Origin: Protostelium mycophagum
Taxonomy: Eukaryota; Evosea; Variosea; Protosteliida; Protosteliaceae
Direction: 5' to 3'
Assembly (NCBI GenBank): GCA_002081555.1
Contig: KV920948.1
Coordinates: forward strand, 1-52,289
DNA: 52,289 nucleotides
Positions within the stretch are counted from its first letter, which is position 1. Each line of letters opens with the position of its first letter. A program made the position numbers and the translations under genes. This document shows, in pieces, positions 21,789 to 34,477 of this stretch. The notes beneath the pieces are model-generated. The model was not told where the DNA came from. It was given only the letters and a program-made list of their open reading frames with translations, and did no database searches.

Positions 21789-24700
21789 TCAACATATGGC
21801 ATAGACTTCAACATTTCCGCTTTGGTCCTTGCTAAGAAGCCTGGATTCATCAGTCTCTATGGTTGGGTAACGAAAGTACTCACTCTCTAATTTCTCCTGA
21901 AGACCTCTCATGTCCTCGTTGCACCTCTTCCCGTGCAGTGTCAGTCCTTTGGTAAGTATCCCCATTTGGTCTATCAATTCATACTGGAGTGACTCCACCC
22001 AATGGGCTGCTATACGTAAGTACAAGCTCTCTACAACACAAATGCAGGCTCTTTACAACGTGCACAGCAAATGAGGAAGACAGACACACTCACTGTTATC
22101 TGGATGGTTTTCCAAATAAGCAGAAGAAAAGAAGGCCGCTTGGTACTTTGCAATGCCCCCGTTGACAGCCGCGTCGATCACACCGTTCAGGGCCATCGCG
22201 AGAGGCTTAAGGTCAGCCTTGGGGTCGTTCTCTACAGCTGTGATCATCTCGTCTAACTCTCTGTTTTTGCCTGCCACACTGGACACGGCGGTTTCGATTG
22301 GGGAGAGCAGGACTTCTATTTTACGTATGATTTCGCTGCGGCGCTGGAAAGATGGGAGTTTGAGATTTGTTCCGTAATAGATGTTGGAAAGCCAGAGGTC
22401 CTGAGTGGGGTCAGTTTGAAATTTGAAAAGGAGAAATGGCGGGAAAAATACCTCGAACTCGTTGTTGCTGGGAGAGCCTGGGACTTTTGGTTTACGTACA
22501 GCTTTAGTGTACAAGAAGAAGTGTACCTGAGAATATTGAGAATCTACAATGATGACGTCAGCATACGTCATTGTTTTTAAAGAATTTTTTCATTGTGGGG
22601 GGATAGTTGGCATCAAGATAAGCTGGTCGCTGCCCCTTCGCCTCTTCTTCTGTCGACGGGCTCACACTCACGATCAGTATATCTTCGAAATTTCAGCGGG
22701 ATTTCACAGAGATAACAGCCATCCACAACACTCACGTTTTCCGCTGCTGAGGTGGAGCTCTGGAGTGGGTTCGGTGGTTTTCAACAGCTCGGAGCCTGGA
22801 TATTGCAGTAGGATCCTCTCACTGAATTCTGCGAGTCTCTCTCCCTCCGTTCCCACATACACAAATTCGTGTCCCTACTCCACATCAGTGACACGTTAAG
22901 TTCACGTGAAGTATCGCGGTAGATCATGTGGCAGTACGAGACATAATCCACGGTAATTACAGTGATATGATGTCGAGAACGTACGTTAAGATCTTCTGGG
23001 AAGCCTTGGCCGTAAAATCCAACACGGAAGAATGAGGAGAATAATCTTTCCGTCTTCAGAATATTTCTGTACATATCCGCTTCTTTTTTCTGGAATATTA
23101 TCAGAATATTCTATGAATAATGTGGTAGATACCAGGAGGTCAGCGATTCCTTGAAAATCCCACATTTCTTCTCCGTATATCTACAACGAGTCAATATATA
23201 TTTAGAAATCAAGGATATCAACCAATTGTAGATCAACATATTCATCAAATCTTATGCGAAAAAAGAAGCGTGTTGCCATGACCATTTCTTGAGATCTAAA
23301 AATGTCGATTGTAGATCTCACTTGTGCCAGATCCCTTATGAGATCTGCTGCTTTCTCCCAGCATTTTCCCTTGGCAAAGAAATCAATAGCCATCTTGTAC
23401 AGAGCCTCCTTCCTATCTCTATGCGACCCTTCCGGTAAGACTAATTCCCTGAATGTTATTCTCGGAACAGGGGTGGCCCTGGTCTCAAAGTCAGCAATTT
23501 CATCGAAATTTCACAGTTTCAATGTCACCTGTCCCACAATAGCTGTTCGGCGTGTAATAATATGGAGTGTCCCGCTTCTACAAAATGACCCGCGTTGCAA
23601 TGCAGTGAAGCTATATTATGTGCATATTTGATATATGAATCTTGCCTGTTGATCTCGCCCACTCCCTCCTGTTTTATTCAGTTGTAGATCGTCATAATTC
23701 TCCGATATTCTCCGAGGTAGATTTCCAAGAAAATTCGGGGAATTTACCATGAGTTTTGCGATGACAAAAACCCGGAGGTCATCAAAGATTGGTTCTTTGG
23801 GTACTCCAGCCAGTTCGTATAAAAGCCTTGTTTGCTGATGAAATGTAAATGAAATTTCACTGAAATTTCGATGATCACCTCTTTTATGGCCTGAAGGAAA
23901 TCTGCACCAAACTCCGTGAATTTTGGGTCCTTTGCAAAGAGGGATTGTAGACTATCGAATTTAAATATTCTTCTGAAAATTCGATGAAAATTCACCTGGT
24001 AGAAAAAAAGTTGAGAAAATCTGACGTCATCATGCCCTCTGCAGCAATCGACTCGAGCTGTTGGATCGTTTGACTTCTAAATGTTAAAAGCCCTTCCTGT
24101 TGGCGGAACACCTGAAGATATAAAAACCAAATAGTTCAAACCTTGAATTTAATTTATGCAGTAATATCCCCTTATGTCTTGGCCTCATATAAACATAGTT
24201 TTCGCGATCTAGCACTGCTGCGGCTCCGCCGCACACATTTCAACCACAAATCCACATTCCATACCTGGTGCAACATTCTGATGTAGAGCGACAACCCTGC
24301 ACTTTGAATTTCTGAATTTTTTATAAACATCATGCGCAGTACCTGCGCACTTCAACAGAGATTCCTCGTTGTAGACTTGAGAATCTTACTTGTCCCATCA
24401 CTTGCCCCACAAACTCCGTGGACTGGTCTTGAAACATGTCAAAGATGGCAGATACGTCACTCAACAGTTTCAATCTGACGTCACCGTATCTGTCAAGATG
24501 TCAGAATGACATCATGCATCTACAACGGGTACCTCGAGAGTAAATTGACTCTTTTGGGAACGGGAAGGGATTCTATGGCGAGATCAGAGCACGTGACCAT
24601 CCTCAACGCGTCTTGAAACATTAACTCCCACATCTACAACGAGTCAATAACTTTCTGCTTGTGTGAACAGAAATGTAATGTATTGAATTTAAAAAATATT

Positions 24701-27700
24701 TTTCTTCTTTTTTTGATAGTTGCGCTGCAGAATTTTTATTGTGGGCTTGCAAACATGCCACCACAAAAAACTCGCCAAGCTGCGATACACCGTTGTAGTT
24801 GTCGTTGTAAACAGACGTCACCTTTTGTTCTTCCAAAGTGACCATCAGAGGGTTCTCGATGTACTTGGGAAAAACCACTGGGAAGAATTCTCGCACAGTG
24901 GAGATATATTTAGAGAGAGACATGCAAAGAAGGAGCCTCAGTTCTGGTTGTTGTTCTGAGAACGGATTCTCCGTCATGCTGTCGTTGTAGAGTCTCAAAA
25001 TCAACATCACGAAATCCTGATGTCGTGAGTTTTCCTTGGAATTTCTATCTAGGTGACAGAACTATTTTTGTTCACAAGAACAACATAATACAGTCTCAGA
25101 ATAAATGAAACATATAAAAACTCACAATCTGACCGCTCTTCGTGAGTGATGAGAGATGCGCGATGTGATCTCGTTTCTGCATGATCCTGACCAAGTTGAA
25201 TACACATATACACGCCATCACTTGGTTCTCCTTTGGTGAATCGCCGTCCTTCACAATCCTCGCCAAGTAATTGAAACACGCGAGGAGGTTTTTCATCAAC
25301 CCGACCTGGTCATCTTCAACATTTTTTTCCCTCTTTTTTAATTATTTATTTTTATTTAATTTTTTTCATCATTTATTTTATTTCGTTTTAATTAATTATT
25401 TTTATTTAATTTATTTCCATTAATTTTTAATTTATTTCCATTAATTGTTTTTATTAAATTTTTTCTCCAACAAATTTTTGGCCTTTTTGCACTAGAAAGA
25501 AAAATGTTCGTTTACATTTTAAAAAACTTTGAAATACCTGATCAGGTCTGACGCTGACATAGTCTATGATGGCACACATCAGTGTGAGGTTGTGAAGTGC
25601 CCCGCTGGTCTCGTGATGTTCCGCAGAGTCCATTCTGGCCTTCAGAAAGCTCAACACTTTTGACACAAATTCGTTCATGTCCCCTGAATACCCTCAGCTT
25701 GAATCTACAGGACTGAAATTTCACGGAGATTTCAACGAAATTTCACCTGTAGATTCGCTGGAGCCGGATACGACAGTCTGGAGCACTTGCATCAATTCGG
25801 GGGGTACAGTGTTATCACTGTCTGCTTCCGTCGTGAAGGTGTCTAAAAGTTCTCCGGTGATTTTTCCGATCACTTCATTGGTGAAATGGTGTCTGATCTC
25901 CCCCAAAAATTGTGCGAGATTCTACCAATCTCAGTGAGATTCCATAGATTCTGAGGGTTGAATCACCTTAAGGGCGATGATTTGGAGAGAGTAAGACTTG
26001 GGAGTATCTTTGGACATGAGGGCGCACATGCTGCTGATGATCTTGAGCCACTGTGGCTGTATCGGGTCCGCCATCTCGCCGGCTGCAGGTAAAGCCGAGT
26101 GAGATCTGTAAATCAATTTCGCCAGTGTATGTAGTGCCTTCCAATATTCAAAATCCGGATTTCCCGCCAAATCTCCCTTACCTTCAGGACCAGCTTGATC
26201 AGAGAAGCTTGGTCTGTCGGGGTGTCATGCCCCACATAATAAGATATCGCTTCTACGAGGTGGGGATACAGTAGGGGTGATTTGGGTCTGTCAATGTACT
26301 CCAGCAAAACTTCGTAGAATTCAGTGTTGCGTTCATCGATGACCATGCGTAACAGGTGCACGATGGCTTCAAAGATGGTGAGTTTGTGGTCAGGATGGTA
26401 TTCTAATAGTTTCAATAATGCCTCCAGAATGGGCTCAAATATTCGGACCACCTGAAATCTCTCAGAAAAATCAGGGTGAAAAATGGACCTGTGGTTGTTC
26501 CAACAGCTCCATGGCTTGTAGGGCGTCTAGTGCCGCCTCCGTGTCTTTTCTCCAATTTAAAATTTTAAGGATGTGAGCTGTGAGATTGTTATGTGAAAAT
26601 TAAAATTAAAATAACATACGGTCTCTATTGAACGTTGTAGATGAGAGCAGTGTAGATACAGTGATCACATCTGATTTTTTCGACGCAAGCTCGAGGGTCG
26701 CTACACGTCATCAGAATTTCCTTCACCACTTCGACGTCTCCCCCAGACCCACCTTTTTTGTCGAGATAATACATCACTTGATCTTGGCTGTTGGGAGCAG
26801 TATTGAGGGGTTTATAGCAACTGAGTTGATGGTCACCATCGGGCAAGACACTTCCGTCTTCTATACAGACGGGTAGGAATGTGAAGAGTGATTTCTCTTT
26901 GCCTGGAATTTTTTAGAAAATTTTAAAGTGATTGTTTAAGATCAAGACAATTCATTTCTGGTCGAGTTAAATAATGAAACCAAAGTATCTGCCATAAGCA
27001 CCAAACAACAACGCAAAAGGTAACTGATTAGTTGTAGATATTTATTTCTGCTATTCAAATTGTACATTGGCATAGATAAAAAGAGAATTATAAATCACCT
27101 TCGGAAGAAACATTTTCTATCTTCAAATAAAGATGCACTCTAGGCAGCAGAACTATTACCATCAGATTCAACTGAAATTTCGTCGAAATCTCGTCGAAAA
27201 CTCACAGAATGGGATATTGAAACGTATCGTGTCTGTCCAAGTGGGTGTACTCGTCTTATACACCATTGTAGATGTGAACTGGCTCGCTGGTTTAATAGAA
27301 GAACCTGGTGTCACACAATCTGACACACCCTGCCCTGACTCCAAGCGTGCTTCAATAGTGACCTAAATGTATTATTTTTTGTGCCTCAATGTTTCTGATT
27401 AATGAAAAAGATTTGTGGTTCAACTGTGAAGAATTTTGTTATTATTATAATAACAATATTATTAATAGAAGTTTTGTTGTGATTTTTTATACGTGTTACT
27501 AGTAAATAATTGTTAATATCATAATAATCGATTCATCTACAACTCGACATACCTCTATACAATCTCCCAAGGAGAAAGAACCACTCTCCAGAGTGACGTA
27601 TAGATCATCTCTCGGTCTCTGCCTCACCAAATCTGGCAGTCTCAACTTGTTTGTGAAGGGTAAGCTGTCAATATGTGACAGGTGTGACATCCTCTTGACA

Positions 27701-30240
27701 CGCCTTACGTCACCCGCTATGGTCTCCACTCTCACCATCACTCGGAGACCTTTTGCGATGGTGGCGCTGGATTGCCTTCCCAAAACAGCTGTAGCTCTCA
27801 GAAGAATTATCGTGGAATTTTCACAACTATTGAGCCGAAATGACACTCCACTTTTAGACATGTCGTTCAGTTTTGCAAAGTAGAGTTTTTGGTGTTTTTG
27901 TGATTTCAAAAGCCGCAACGCGAGATTGTCTATCCGCTCTTGTCTTCTAAAATACAAGACACAAACTTGTACAAAATCATCAAGAATGCGTCTTACACTC
28001 TGGCAGAGAAGCAAAGGAGCTCTCTGAACTCGAAGTCACAAAGGTGATGCTCTGCTCGATATCCATGACCGACTTCCACCTCTCACCGGGCAGCGGCACG
28101 AAGCCCATCGCGAACGGCCTTCTATTCGTCTTCTCGGGGGCTTTTTTCTCATACTTCTTGCCCTCTTTCTGGCTGGTCAAGCGGCAGTGGCGGTAGGCTC
28201 TGCAGACGAGATAGAGGTGGTCACCGTTGTAGTCTTTGGGTTGGATGTTCTACAACGAGTCAGATGTTTACATTTCCGGATCTTTGAAAGGGACGGACTT
28301 ACCGCAAATACAGTCTGTTGATTGAGACCGACTCCATCTCCAGATGAAGAACTCGTCTGGTCTGTCCTCACTATAAAACTCTCGGTCATATTTCCCATCT
28401 CATAATGTAACAGTGTGAAGACTAACTCAATCTACAACGGGTCAGAGAGATGTTTTACAGCAAAAATTAAATATATTTCAGTTGTACAGGAGATGAGGTG
28501 ATCTCTCAATAGATTACGAGGCTGACTCACGTCCTCCCCTGGGCATGCGACAGATTTGACGACAAGATATAGATGTCTTATGTTATCTAGATTCTCCATG
28601 ACTGGCAAGGCCGCCGGTTTTGACATCTCTACAATGAGTCAATTTTCTTTCCAGATTTCAGCCAACTGTCACCTGCCAATATGTTGTCTGCGGATAAGGG
28701 CCCCTGGTCAAGTCAGTTTTGATTTTAGAAGAATTCTCCCGCCTTTTTTCCCAACTTGACAGTATCGCGTCTCTTGGTCGTGTTGAACGATTGTGGGGAA
28801 GTTGGTGAGCTTGGGCTCATTATGTTCCCAGAAAATCCTGAAAATGCATCACTCTATTGAAATCCTACTTTTAAAATAATAAATAAAAGTATGAGGTTGA
28901 AAATAATTTGATTTTGAAATCTTACCTTCCATTTTGATGGGACTTCTAGGCGAGTGGAAACTGAGTCCACGTGGTGACGTGGCACCCATGTTGCTCAGAA
29001 TACTCGTCTTCCTCTTGTCAAAATTCAGCCTGACTGACTTGCTCCCGCTCCTGTGAACGTTTTCAATTTGAAAATTGAATGTATGAGCCAAATTATATTT
29101 CCAGGAAAATCACCAAAAAAGTGACAAGTATTGTCACTACGATGGTCTACAACTCCATCGCTTGCAAATAAAGATCATACCTGCCAGGTGAAGATGGCAT
29201 CTCCATGTATGAGAAATCAGAAGGTGGAGGGTTTGGCCCACTCGCTTCTGCCTTCTGAGCATTATACTGTGCATGTCATGATGACGTCATCATTATTCAA
29301 TAATATTCGTGATTTTTTGGAAACAGCATGCTTGGAATGCGGCAGAGCCGCACTTTGCACCTTGATCTTGCTTCTAAATATAGTATCATGACAGTGTGAC
29401 TGTCCACAACTCTCTTCCATTTAATACAAAAGAAATACAATGCACTGACCAGCTTGTATATCAGCAGCACACCAGAGTTTTCTATGGTGGCCTGTTGCCC
29501 TCGCTTATCCCTCACCACATAGTCTATCTGGTGCCTCCTCTTTGTCTTGTCTATTCTCTTCTCTGCTAATTCGGATAAAGGCTTCCTCTCTTGCTATTTT
29601 TTTCAGTTTTTATTCAAATTATATTCTTTTGAGTATTTTTATTCGATTTATATTTCCTCTACTTTCCCAGAATTTAAATTTTTTCATTGAAAATAGAATG
29701 TTTACTGACGTCATCTCTGGCACTGCAGATGGCAGCTCTCAGATCAGAGATGACAGTGATCTTGTTCTTCAGATCAGCGAATTCTTGTGTCTTCCCTTTC
29801 ACTCCGCAGTTTAAGAGTTGAGCCCTCATGTCCACCAGAGCTCTTGAGAGGTACAACATCACCGGCTGCTCTCCATGCTTCTGTTTCAACCTGAAACTTT
29901 TGTCAATTCTGGCAATCGTGCAGGAGAAATGAGCTCCAAAAGGACAAGGTGGAAAGATCGTGTGGCTGATTCGGTATGTTTTTAACAATCCAAATCACAT
30001 TCCAATACGCAACGATTCCATGCTTTGGTGTATGTTAACTTACAGTTTATGTGTTTCTGGCTCTGGAATGACCCTGATCATTGAAGCCGGCACATAACCG
30101 GTCAGGCCAGTCGAAGTTAAGACGAGATGCCAACCGTGCTGAGACGTCTGTAGGATACATACTGAATCGTCCGCTTTGATGGAGACCTCTAAAGGCGACC
30201 CAGCCTCATAACTCTCGATAACTGTCTGGTTGTGAGGCAT
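21789..30240 (-). CDS. DOCK-family guanine nucleotide exchange factor (Dock180/DOCK-A/B type)
   Basis: Very large Rac/Rho GEF, broken by dozens of short introns. Order from the N-terminus: SH3 domain (30240-30040: DDSVCILQTSQHGWHLVL, TGLTGYVPASMIRVI); helical segment with VMLYLSRALVDMRAQLL; DHR-1/C2 lipid-binding domain (about 28600-27130: NIRHLYLVVKSVACPGED, RDDLYVTLESGSFSLGD, MVYKTSTPTWTDTIRFN, FAMGFVPLPGERW); armadillo-like helical region (about 26900-23700); DHR-2 catalytic domain (about 23400-21789: DFFAKGKCWEKAADLIRDL, FFRVGFYGQGFPEDL, LSPIETAVSSVAGKNREL, LNGVIDAAVNGGIAKYQAA). The DHR-2 nucleotide-sensor Val (DAAV) is present. The N-terminal SH3 places it with DOCK-A/B proteins that partner ELMO. 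The start at MPHNQTVIESYEAG is the likely one; a short upstream exon may be 5' UTR or extra coding. Confidence 0.9.
24219..24233. repeat. Intronic hairpin, family H (copy 3)
   Basis: TGCGGC-TCC-GCCGCA, perfect 6-bp stem, in a DOCK intron; preceded by AGCACTGC, also present next to the copy at 33431 on the other strand. Confidence 0.65.
25315..25475. repeat. T-rich low-complexity intron segment of DOCK
   Basis: Repeated ATTTATTTTTATTTAATTT units over about 160 nt between DOCK exons. Slippage-type repeat; no gene seen. Confidence 0.7.
29338..29352. repeat. Intronic hairpin, family H (copy 4)
   Basis: TGCGGC-AGA-GCCGCA, perfect 6-bp stem. Downstream CTTTGCACCTTGATCTTG resembles the flank of copy 48788 (TTCTTTGTGGCCTTGATTGTG). 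Confidence 0.7.
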
Positions 30241-30428
30241 CTATCAATGATAGTCGCTCAATGTTGTAAAGAGTCGCACCTTTGCCTGGTTGGTATACCA
30301 AAGTCCATTCTTGGCGATCCTGTGCAGCCTGCATGCGGCAGAAGGTTCCAGAAAATAAACCACTCGTGAGTTTCTGTAAACAGACACAATTACGTAAAAG
30401 AGATCTCTGAAACCAATCCAAAACAATC

Positions 30429-30836
30429 ATGTCAAGAGGTGGCTTTGCATTCGAGGTATTTGGACGTGTTCAAGGTGATCTTGAAGTCTCTCAACACATT
30501 TTCAAGATTGGCAGGAGTCTGCTTCAGAGCAGAAACCGTCAAAAAAGCCAACAGTTTGAAACTATCAGGCTGGGTCAGAAATACAAGTAGAAACACAGTA
30601 GAAGGTGAAGCAGAGGGTGACTACGGAAACATTGAGCTAATGTGAGTTGTGACGTCATACATCAAGCTCACCAACCTTCAAGGAAGAGGTGGCTGGCGAC
30701 AGAAGGGTCAAAACACAGCAAGGTCGAGAAGTGTAATGTGAAAGACTACAAAGAGTTGAAAAATCATGAAGGTACGATCGACTTCATTTTGTCGATTCTG
30801 AATATTTTAGGCTTCAAACAGGTGGAGGACGCTTGA
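30429..30836 (+). CDS. Acylphosphatase
   Basis: Small (about 100 aa) cytosolic enzyme hydrolysing carboxyl-phosphate bonds. Start MSRGGFAFEVFGRVQG; the first intron falls exactly at the signature, giving FGRVQG-VCFRAETVKKAN, where the Arg of VCFR binds phosphate, followed by LKLSGWVRNTSRNTVEGEA with the catalytic Asn (GWVRN). Then RWLATEGSKHSKVEKCNV and a short end FKQVEDA. Three GT-AG introns near 30475-30513, 30642-30682 and 30773-30810. Its start is 188 bp from the DOCK start, so the two are divergent and probably share an upstream region. Confidence 0.93.
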
Positions 30837-31130
30837 TCACCTCGTTCTGTAAATATCATAAATCGATCTAAAATAAAAATTTAAACATCATGAATATTCA
30901 CTTTTTTATTCAAAAATTGTGGAAGTTTCAAATGCAAATATCACAGAGCGACAAAGAGGTCATAACCTTTCTGCTCCCCACGCTACCTTGTACTCTGTTG
31001 GCGTGGTGCCTCAAACCGCAATATTTGTTTGGAGAGGCCTGGGATATGCCTTTTTGAACATTTTTTTTCCGCCGTCAAAGAGCGTCAAGACCAACACCCC
31101 GCGTCAAAGCGGTTCGGGATCACATCGAAG

Positions 31131-34100
31131 ATGTCTTCTCCTTCTTCCTCTCATAATATAGGTGGACTATTGATTTCTTGTGTATAATATGATGTGTTGA
31201 CATGCAAAAGGAGGGAAGAACAAAGAGAAGAAAGACAAGAAGGGCCTATTAACTAAATTGGGATCGATCTTTTGGGGAGAGGAAGTCCATTCTTCTAATT
31301 CACAAAGTGAGACTTCAGAAGCCCAAAAGAAGGAGGAGGCCAGTTCAACAACGATCAGCCCCATCACCTCTGGACCAAATTCTACAGATAATTCAAAGAG
31401 GAATTCAGCTGAGAGATACAAAGAAATTGATGTTCCAATCGAAGACGAGGTGATGATTTCGATCATAATCATTTTGTAAACGAGCACAGCACGAGGAAGA
31501 TGAGCCGGAATTGACACCGGACGTGGCTGTCGCTTTAGAAGTGGCAGCCAAGAATAATAAGAGGAAATCAAGCAGACCAAGGAAATTGAGGTTTCCCTGT
31601 TCTTGTGTGGATGATCTTCCTAAAGACTTGAAAAAAATGGCAAGAGCCACCAAGATTTCTGACGATGTGTTGAATGCCAACTTGGAATCACTTTTAAATG
31701 TGTTGCATTTTGTGACAAAGAAGGTAACTTCACAATTGGCTGTATTATTATATTAACTCAGAAAGGTATATGTTAGCAGATCATCAAAACCAGAGGCCGA
31801 TGTTGCAAAGAATGTAAGACGTCCGATGTGTCCAAATGACATGTTGTTGACAAAATAACAGGCCAACCATTCCTCGGTCGCTGCACCGCTAAAGGCGCCT
31901 TCTGCACCAGTGAGAAGATCATCTTTTGAGCACACGGCCACAGCAGAACCACAGCCAACACAACAACACCCACAAATCAAGAGGCTCGCCTTATCGCAGA
32001 GAAATTCCCTCGACTTGGATTCTGTCAGTGTCTTCATCATCTCCCATCTTCATCAAATTGATCAAATGATCTGAAAATGTAGAAAAAAAAATTGAAAAAT
32101 CTCAGAAGGATGACGAAGTACCCTCCAGAAAAGCTTCAGAGGTCACCAGCCCGGATCCGAATGCTTTCTCTATGGACTTGGCCAGTGTGATGTCAGATAA
32201 AGAGCCAGAGGGTCATTTGGATTCAGAAAAGGACACCCCGAGAGACATGAGGAGCTCATCAGATCTTGTCAAAGACAAAGTGAAAGAGAAGAAAAAAGAA
32301 GAAGGTGATTTTATACCAAAAAGACACTCTTAACATCCTATAGAGCACCAGATTCTGCATCAGAATCCCAAGGAGTTATTCAAGAGCATGAAAAAGGCGG
32401 GAAGAGGGTACGTCTACAACTCCTTCGAATCCAAAATAACTCAATACAGTGGTTTTGGAACCGTTTTTTCCGCAAAGTCAAACGCGACAGGCAAGCGGGT
32501 GGCCATTAAGAGGATGCATCACACAACAAGAAAAGAAAAGTTAGACAATCTAAATGAATTCAGACACACCATATTGTGCTCGGGGCACAATAACGTGGTC
32601 CGCATGTATAACGCCTATGAGTATAAGGAGGAATGTTGGGTGCGTTTTGAAATTTGAAAATGGCGGGAATGACCGTTATGGCAGTTGGTGATGGAGTACA
32701 TGGAGGGAGGTACTTTGACCGAAGCGAGGAGGGGTCATGATTTTGAAGAAGGAGAGATCGCTTATGTGGCCAAAGAGGTATTTATTGTCCACACAAGTGG
32801 AAATAATTCCTGTTGCAGTGCGCAGCAGAGCACGCTTAAAATGACAATCTTTGATATTGTGGAGAGTATAGCGGTAGAAAATCACCTTGCGTTGTAAAAA
32901 GTCACGATTCATTATGACGGTGGGAGTTTGCAGCCACAAAACAAAAACTTGTGTCTCCAAAAATATTCATTCGTGTTGCGCGGGCGACTTGATGAATCTT
33001 AGTTCCTCGATCCAAAATAACCTCGTTGTAGACTGACGTATACAGTTATTGACAGGTCTGTCCTACATCCACAGTAAGGGGTTGGTACATAGAGATGTGA
33101 AATCAGAGAACATCATGATGACCATCAGTGGAAGCATCAAGCTCAGTGAGTCTTGTTATTCATGCGGATTTTCACTAAAATTTCAAGTCGATTTCGGGCT
33201 TTGTGTGGAGCATCAATTGATCAGACCGAGCATGGTTGGAAGTCCGTACTGGATGGTGAGACTTTTATACTTTAATGTGTGGTCCGATATATTCTATTTA
33301 TAGGCTCGTTTCAATTTTTTGTGCTCTAATGCTCCGCAGTACCGAATTGATAGTGCAAATAAAGCACGAAAAAATATTGTGATTGCGTAATCTATTTATA
33401 GACTTGTTTTAATTTTTTGTGAACTGATATTGCGGCATAGCCGCAGTGCTGAATCCATAGCCTGCCATCTACAAGGCACGAAAAATATTTATAAATTATA
33501 ATTATAATATAAATATGATTGCAACTGCAACCGAATGTTTTTGCTTCAAAATACAAAAATATGCTTGGTGGGAAAATTGATTTTGTGCAGCCGCCTGAGA
33601 TGATCAACCGACAATACCATTCATACCAAGCGGACATATGGAGTTTCGGTGCGTTTCATTCGATTAAAACTCTTATGAATTTTCACAGGAATTTCACTCT
33701 TGGAGCTGGCCAATAAATTGAATAGCGTTACCACAAATAAAGTCAAGGTGAGCCATTTGAAGAAAAGACAGCAGAAGTATTCTTGTAGCAATATTCAAAT
33801 TCTCATATTGGCGGGAAATCGATCACCGCATCTGAACCGTAATTGTACTCTGTCTACAATTCAGTGCTGATGTGAAGATGATTTTTATTTCGATAAAACC
33901 AAATTGACGTGTACAGATGATGTTTTTAACAGCAACTGTCGGACGGCTGAAGCCTTTAGATGCTCCAGATAAATGGTCCTCACATGTAAGTATTTTTTTA
34001 TTTTTAAAACAAATTTGAAGTTTTTTGAATTTTTTCCAATTTGCAAAAAAAAATTCCCGAAATAAAAACTCCATAAAAATTTGAAAAAAAAACTGAAAAT

Positions 34101-34271
34101 AAATAGTTTAAAGACTTTCTCGGCAAATGTCTAGAAGTGGACCAACACAAGCGACCTCTGACCGTTGAACTGTTGAAGCATCCTTTCATAGAGAAGGCGG
34201 CACAGACACGAGGAGTGATGCAAAAAATCATATCAGAGATCTTTCTTCAGAAGGCAATAGGACTGATGTGA
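31131..34271 (+). CDS. STE20/PAK-like Ser/Thr kinase with divergent PBD-like region
   Basis: Start MSSPSSSHNIGGKNKEKKDK (basic, membrane-binding-like). A Ser/Thr-rich linker follows, then LPKDLKKMARATKISDDVL with LLNVLHFVTKK, which resembles the part of the p21-binding domain after the CRIB core; no clear ISxPxxFxHxxH core is seen. Kinase domain: KRVAIKRMHHTTRKEK (Lys of VAIK), LVMEYMEGGTL, GLVHRDVKSENIMM (HRD, Asn), KLIDFGLC (DFG, split by an intron), MVGSPYWMPPEMI (PPE in place of APE), YQADIWSFG, and the end of the C-lobe at KRPLTVELLKHPFIE. The glycine loop is SGFGTVF. Long introns at about 32775-33050 and 33256-33590 hold hairpins. AATAAA follows the stop directly. Confidence 0.88.
33294..33421. 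repeat. Imperfect direct repeat in long PAK-like intron
   Basis: Thirty nt starting CTATTTATAGGCTCGTTT (33294-33323) recur 98 nt later as CTATTTATAGACTTGTTT (33392-33421), 27 of 30 matching. Both copies run into TTTTTTGTG. Hairpin copy 33431 follows the second. Confidence 0.75.
33431..33445. repeat. Intronic hairpin, family H (copy 5)
   Basis: TGCGGC-ATA-GCCGCA, perfect 6-bp stem, followed by GTGCTGAATCC, in the 335-nt intron of the PAK-like gene. Confidence 0.7.
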
Positions 34272-34277
34272 AATAAA
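34272..34277 (+). terminator. Poly(A) signal AATAAA directly after stop
   Basis: AATAAA follows the TGA of the PAK-like kinase without a gap, implying an extremely short 3' UTR. Confidence 0.45.
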
Positions 34278-34477
34278 CAACTGTAAATCTTCTAATAATC
34301 AATTCTGTTGCCCTTGCTGCTGGTGATTCAATTTTACATTTTTTATCTCAAATATTTTCGTTATTTGTTTAAAAAATTGAAGAAATTTCAAAAGTGAAAA
34401 ATTCACAGTGCGGTTCGGCGAAAGGTTTTCACTTCCAGATGCAACCTCCACCAGCTTATCATCCTTGAGCCGATCTC

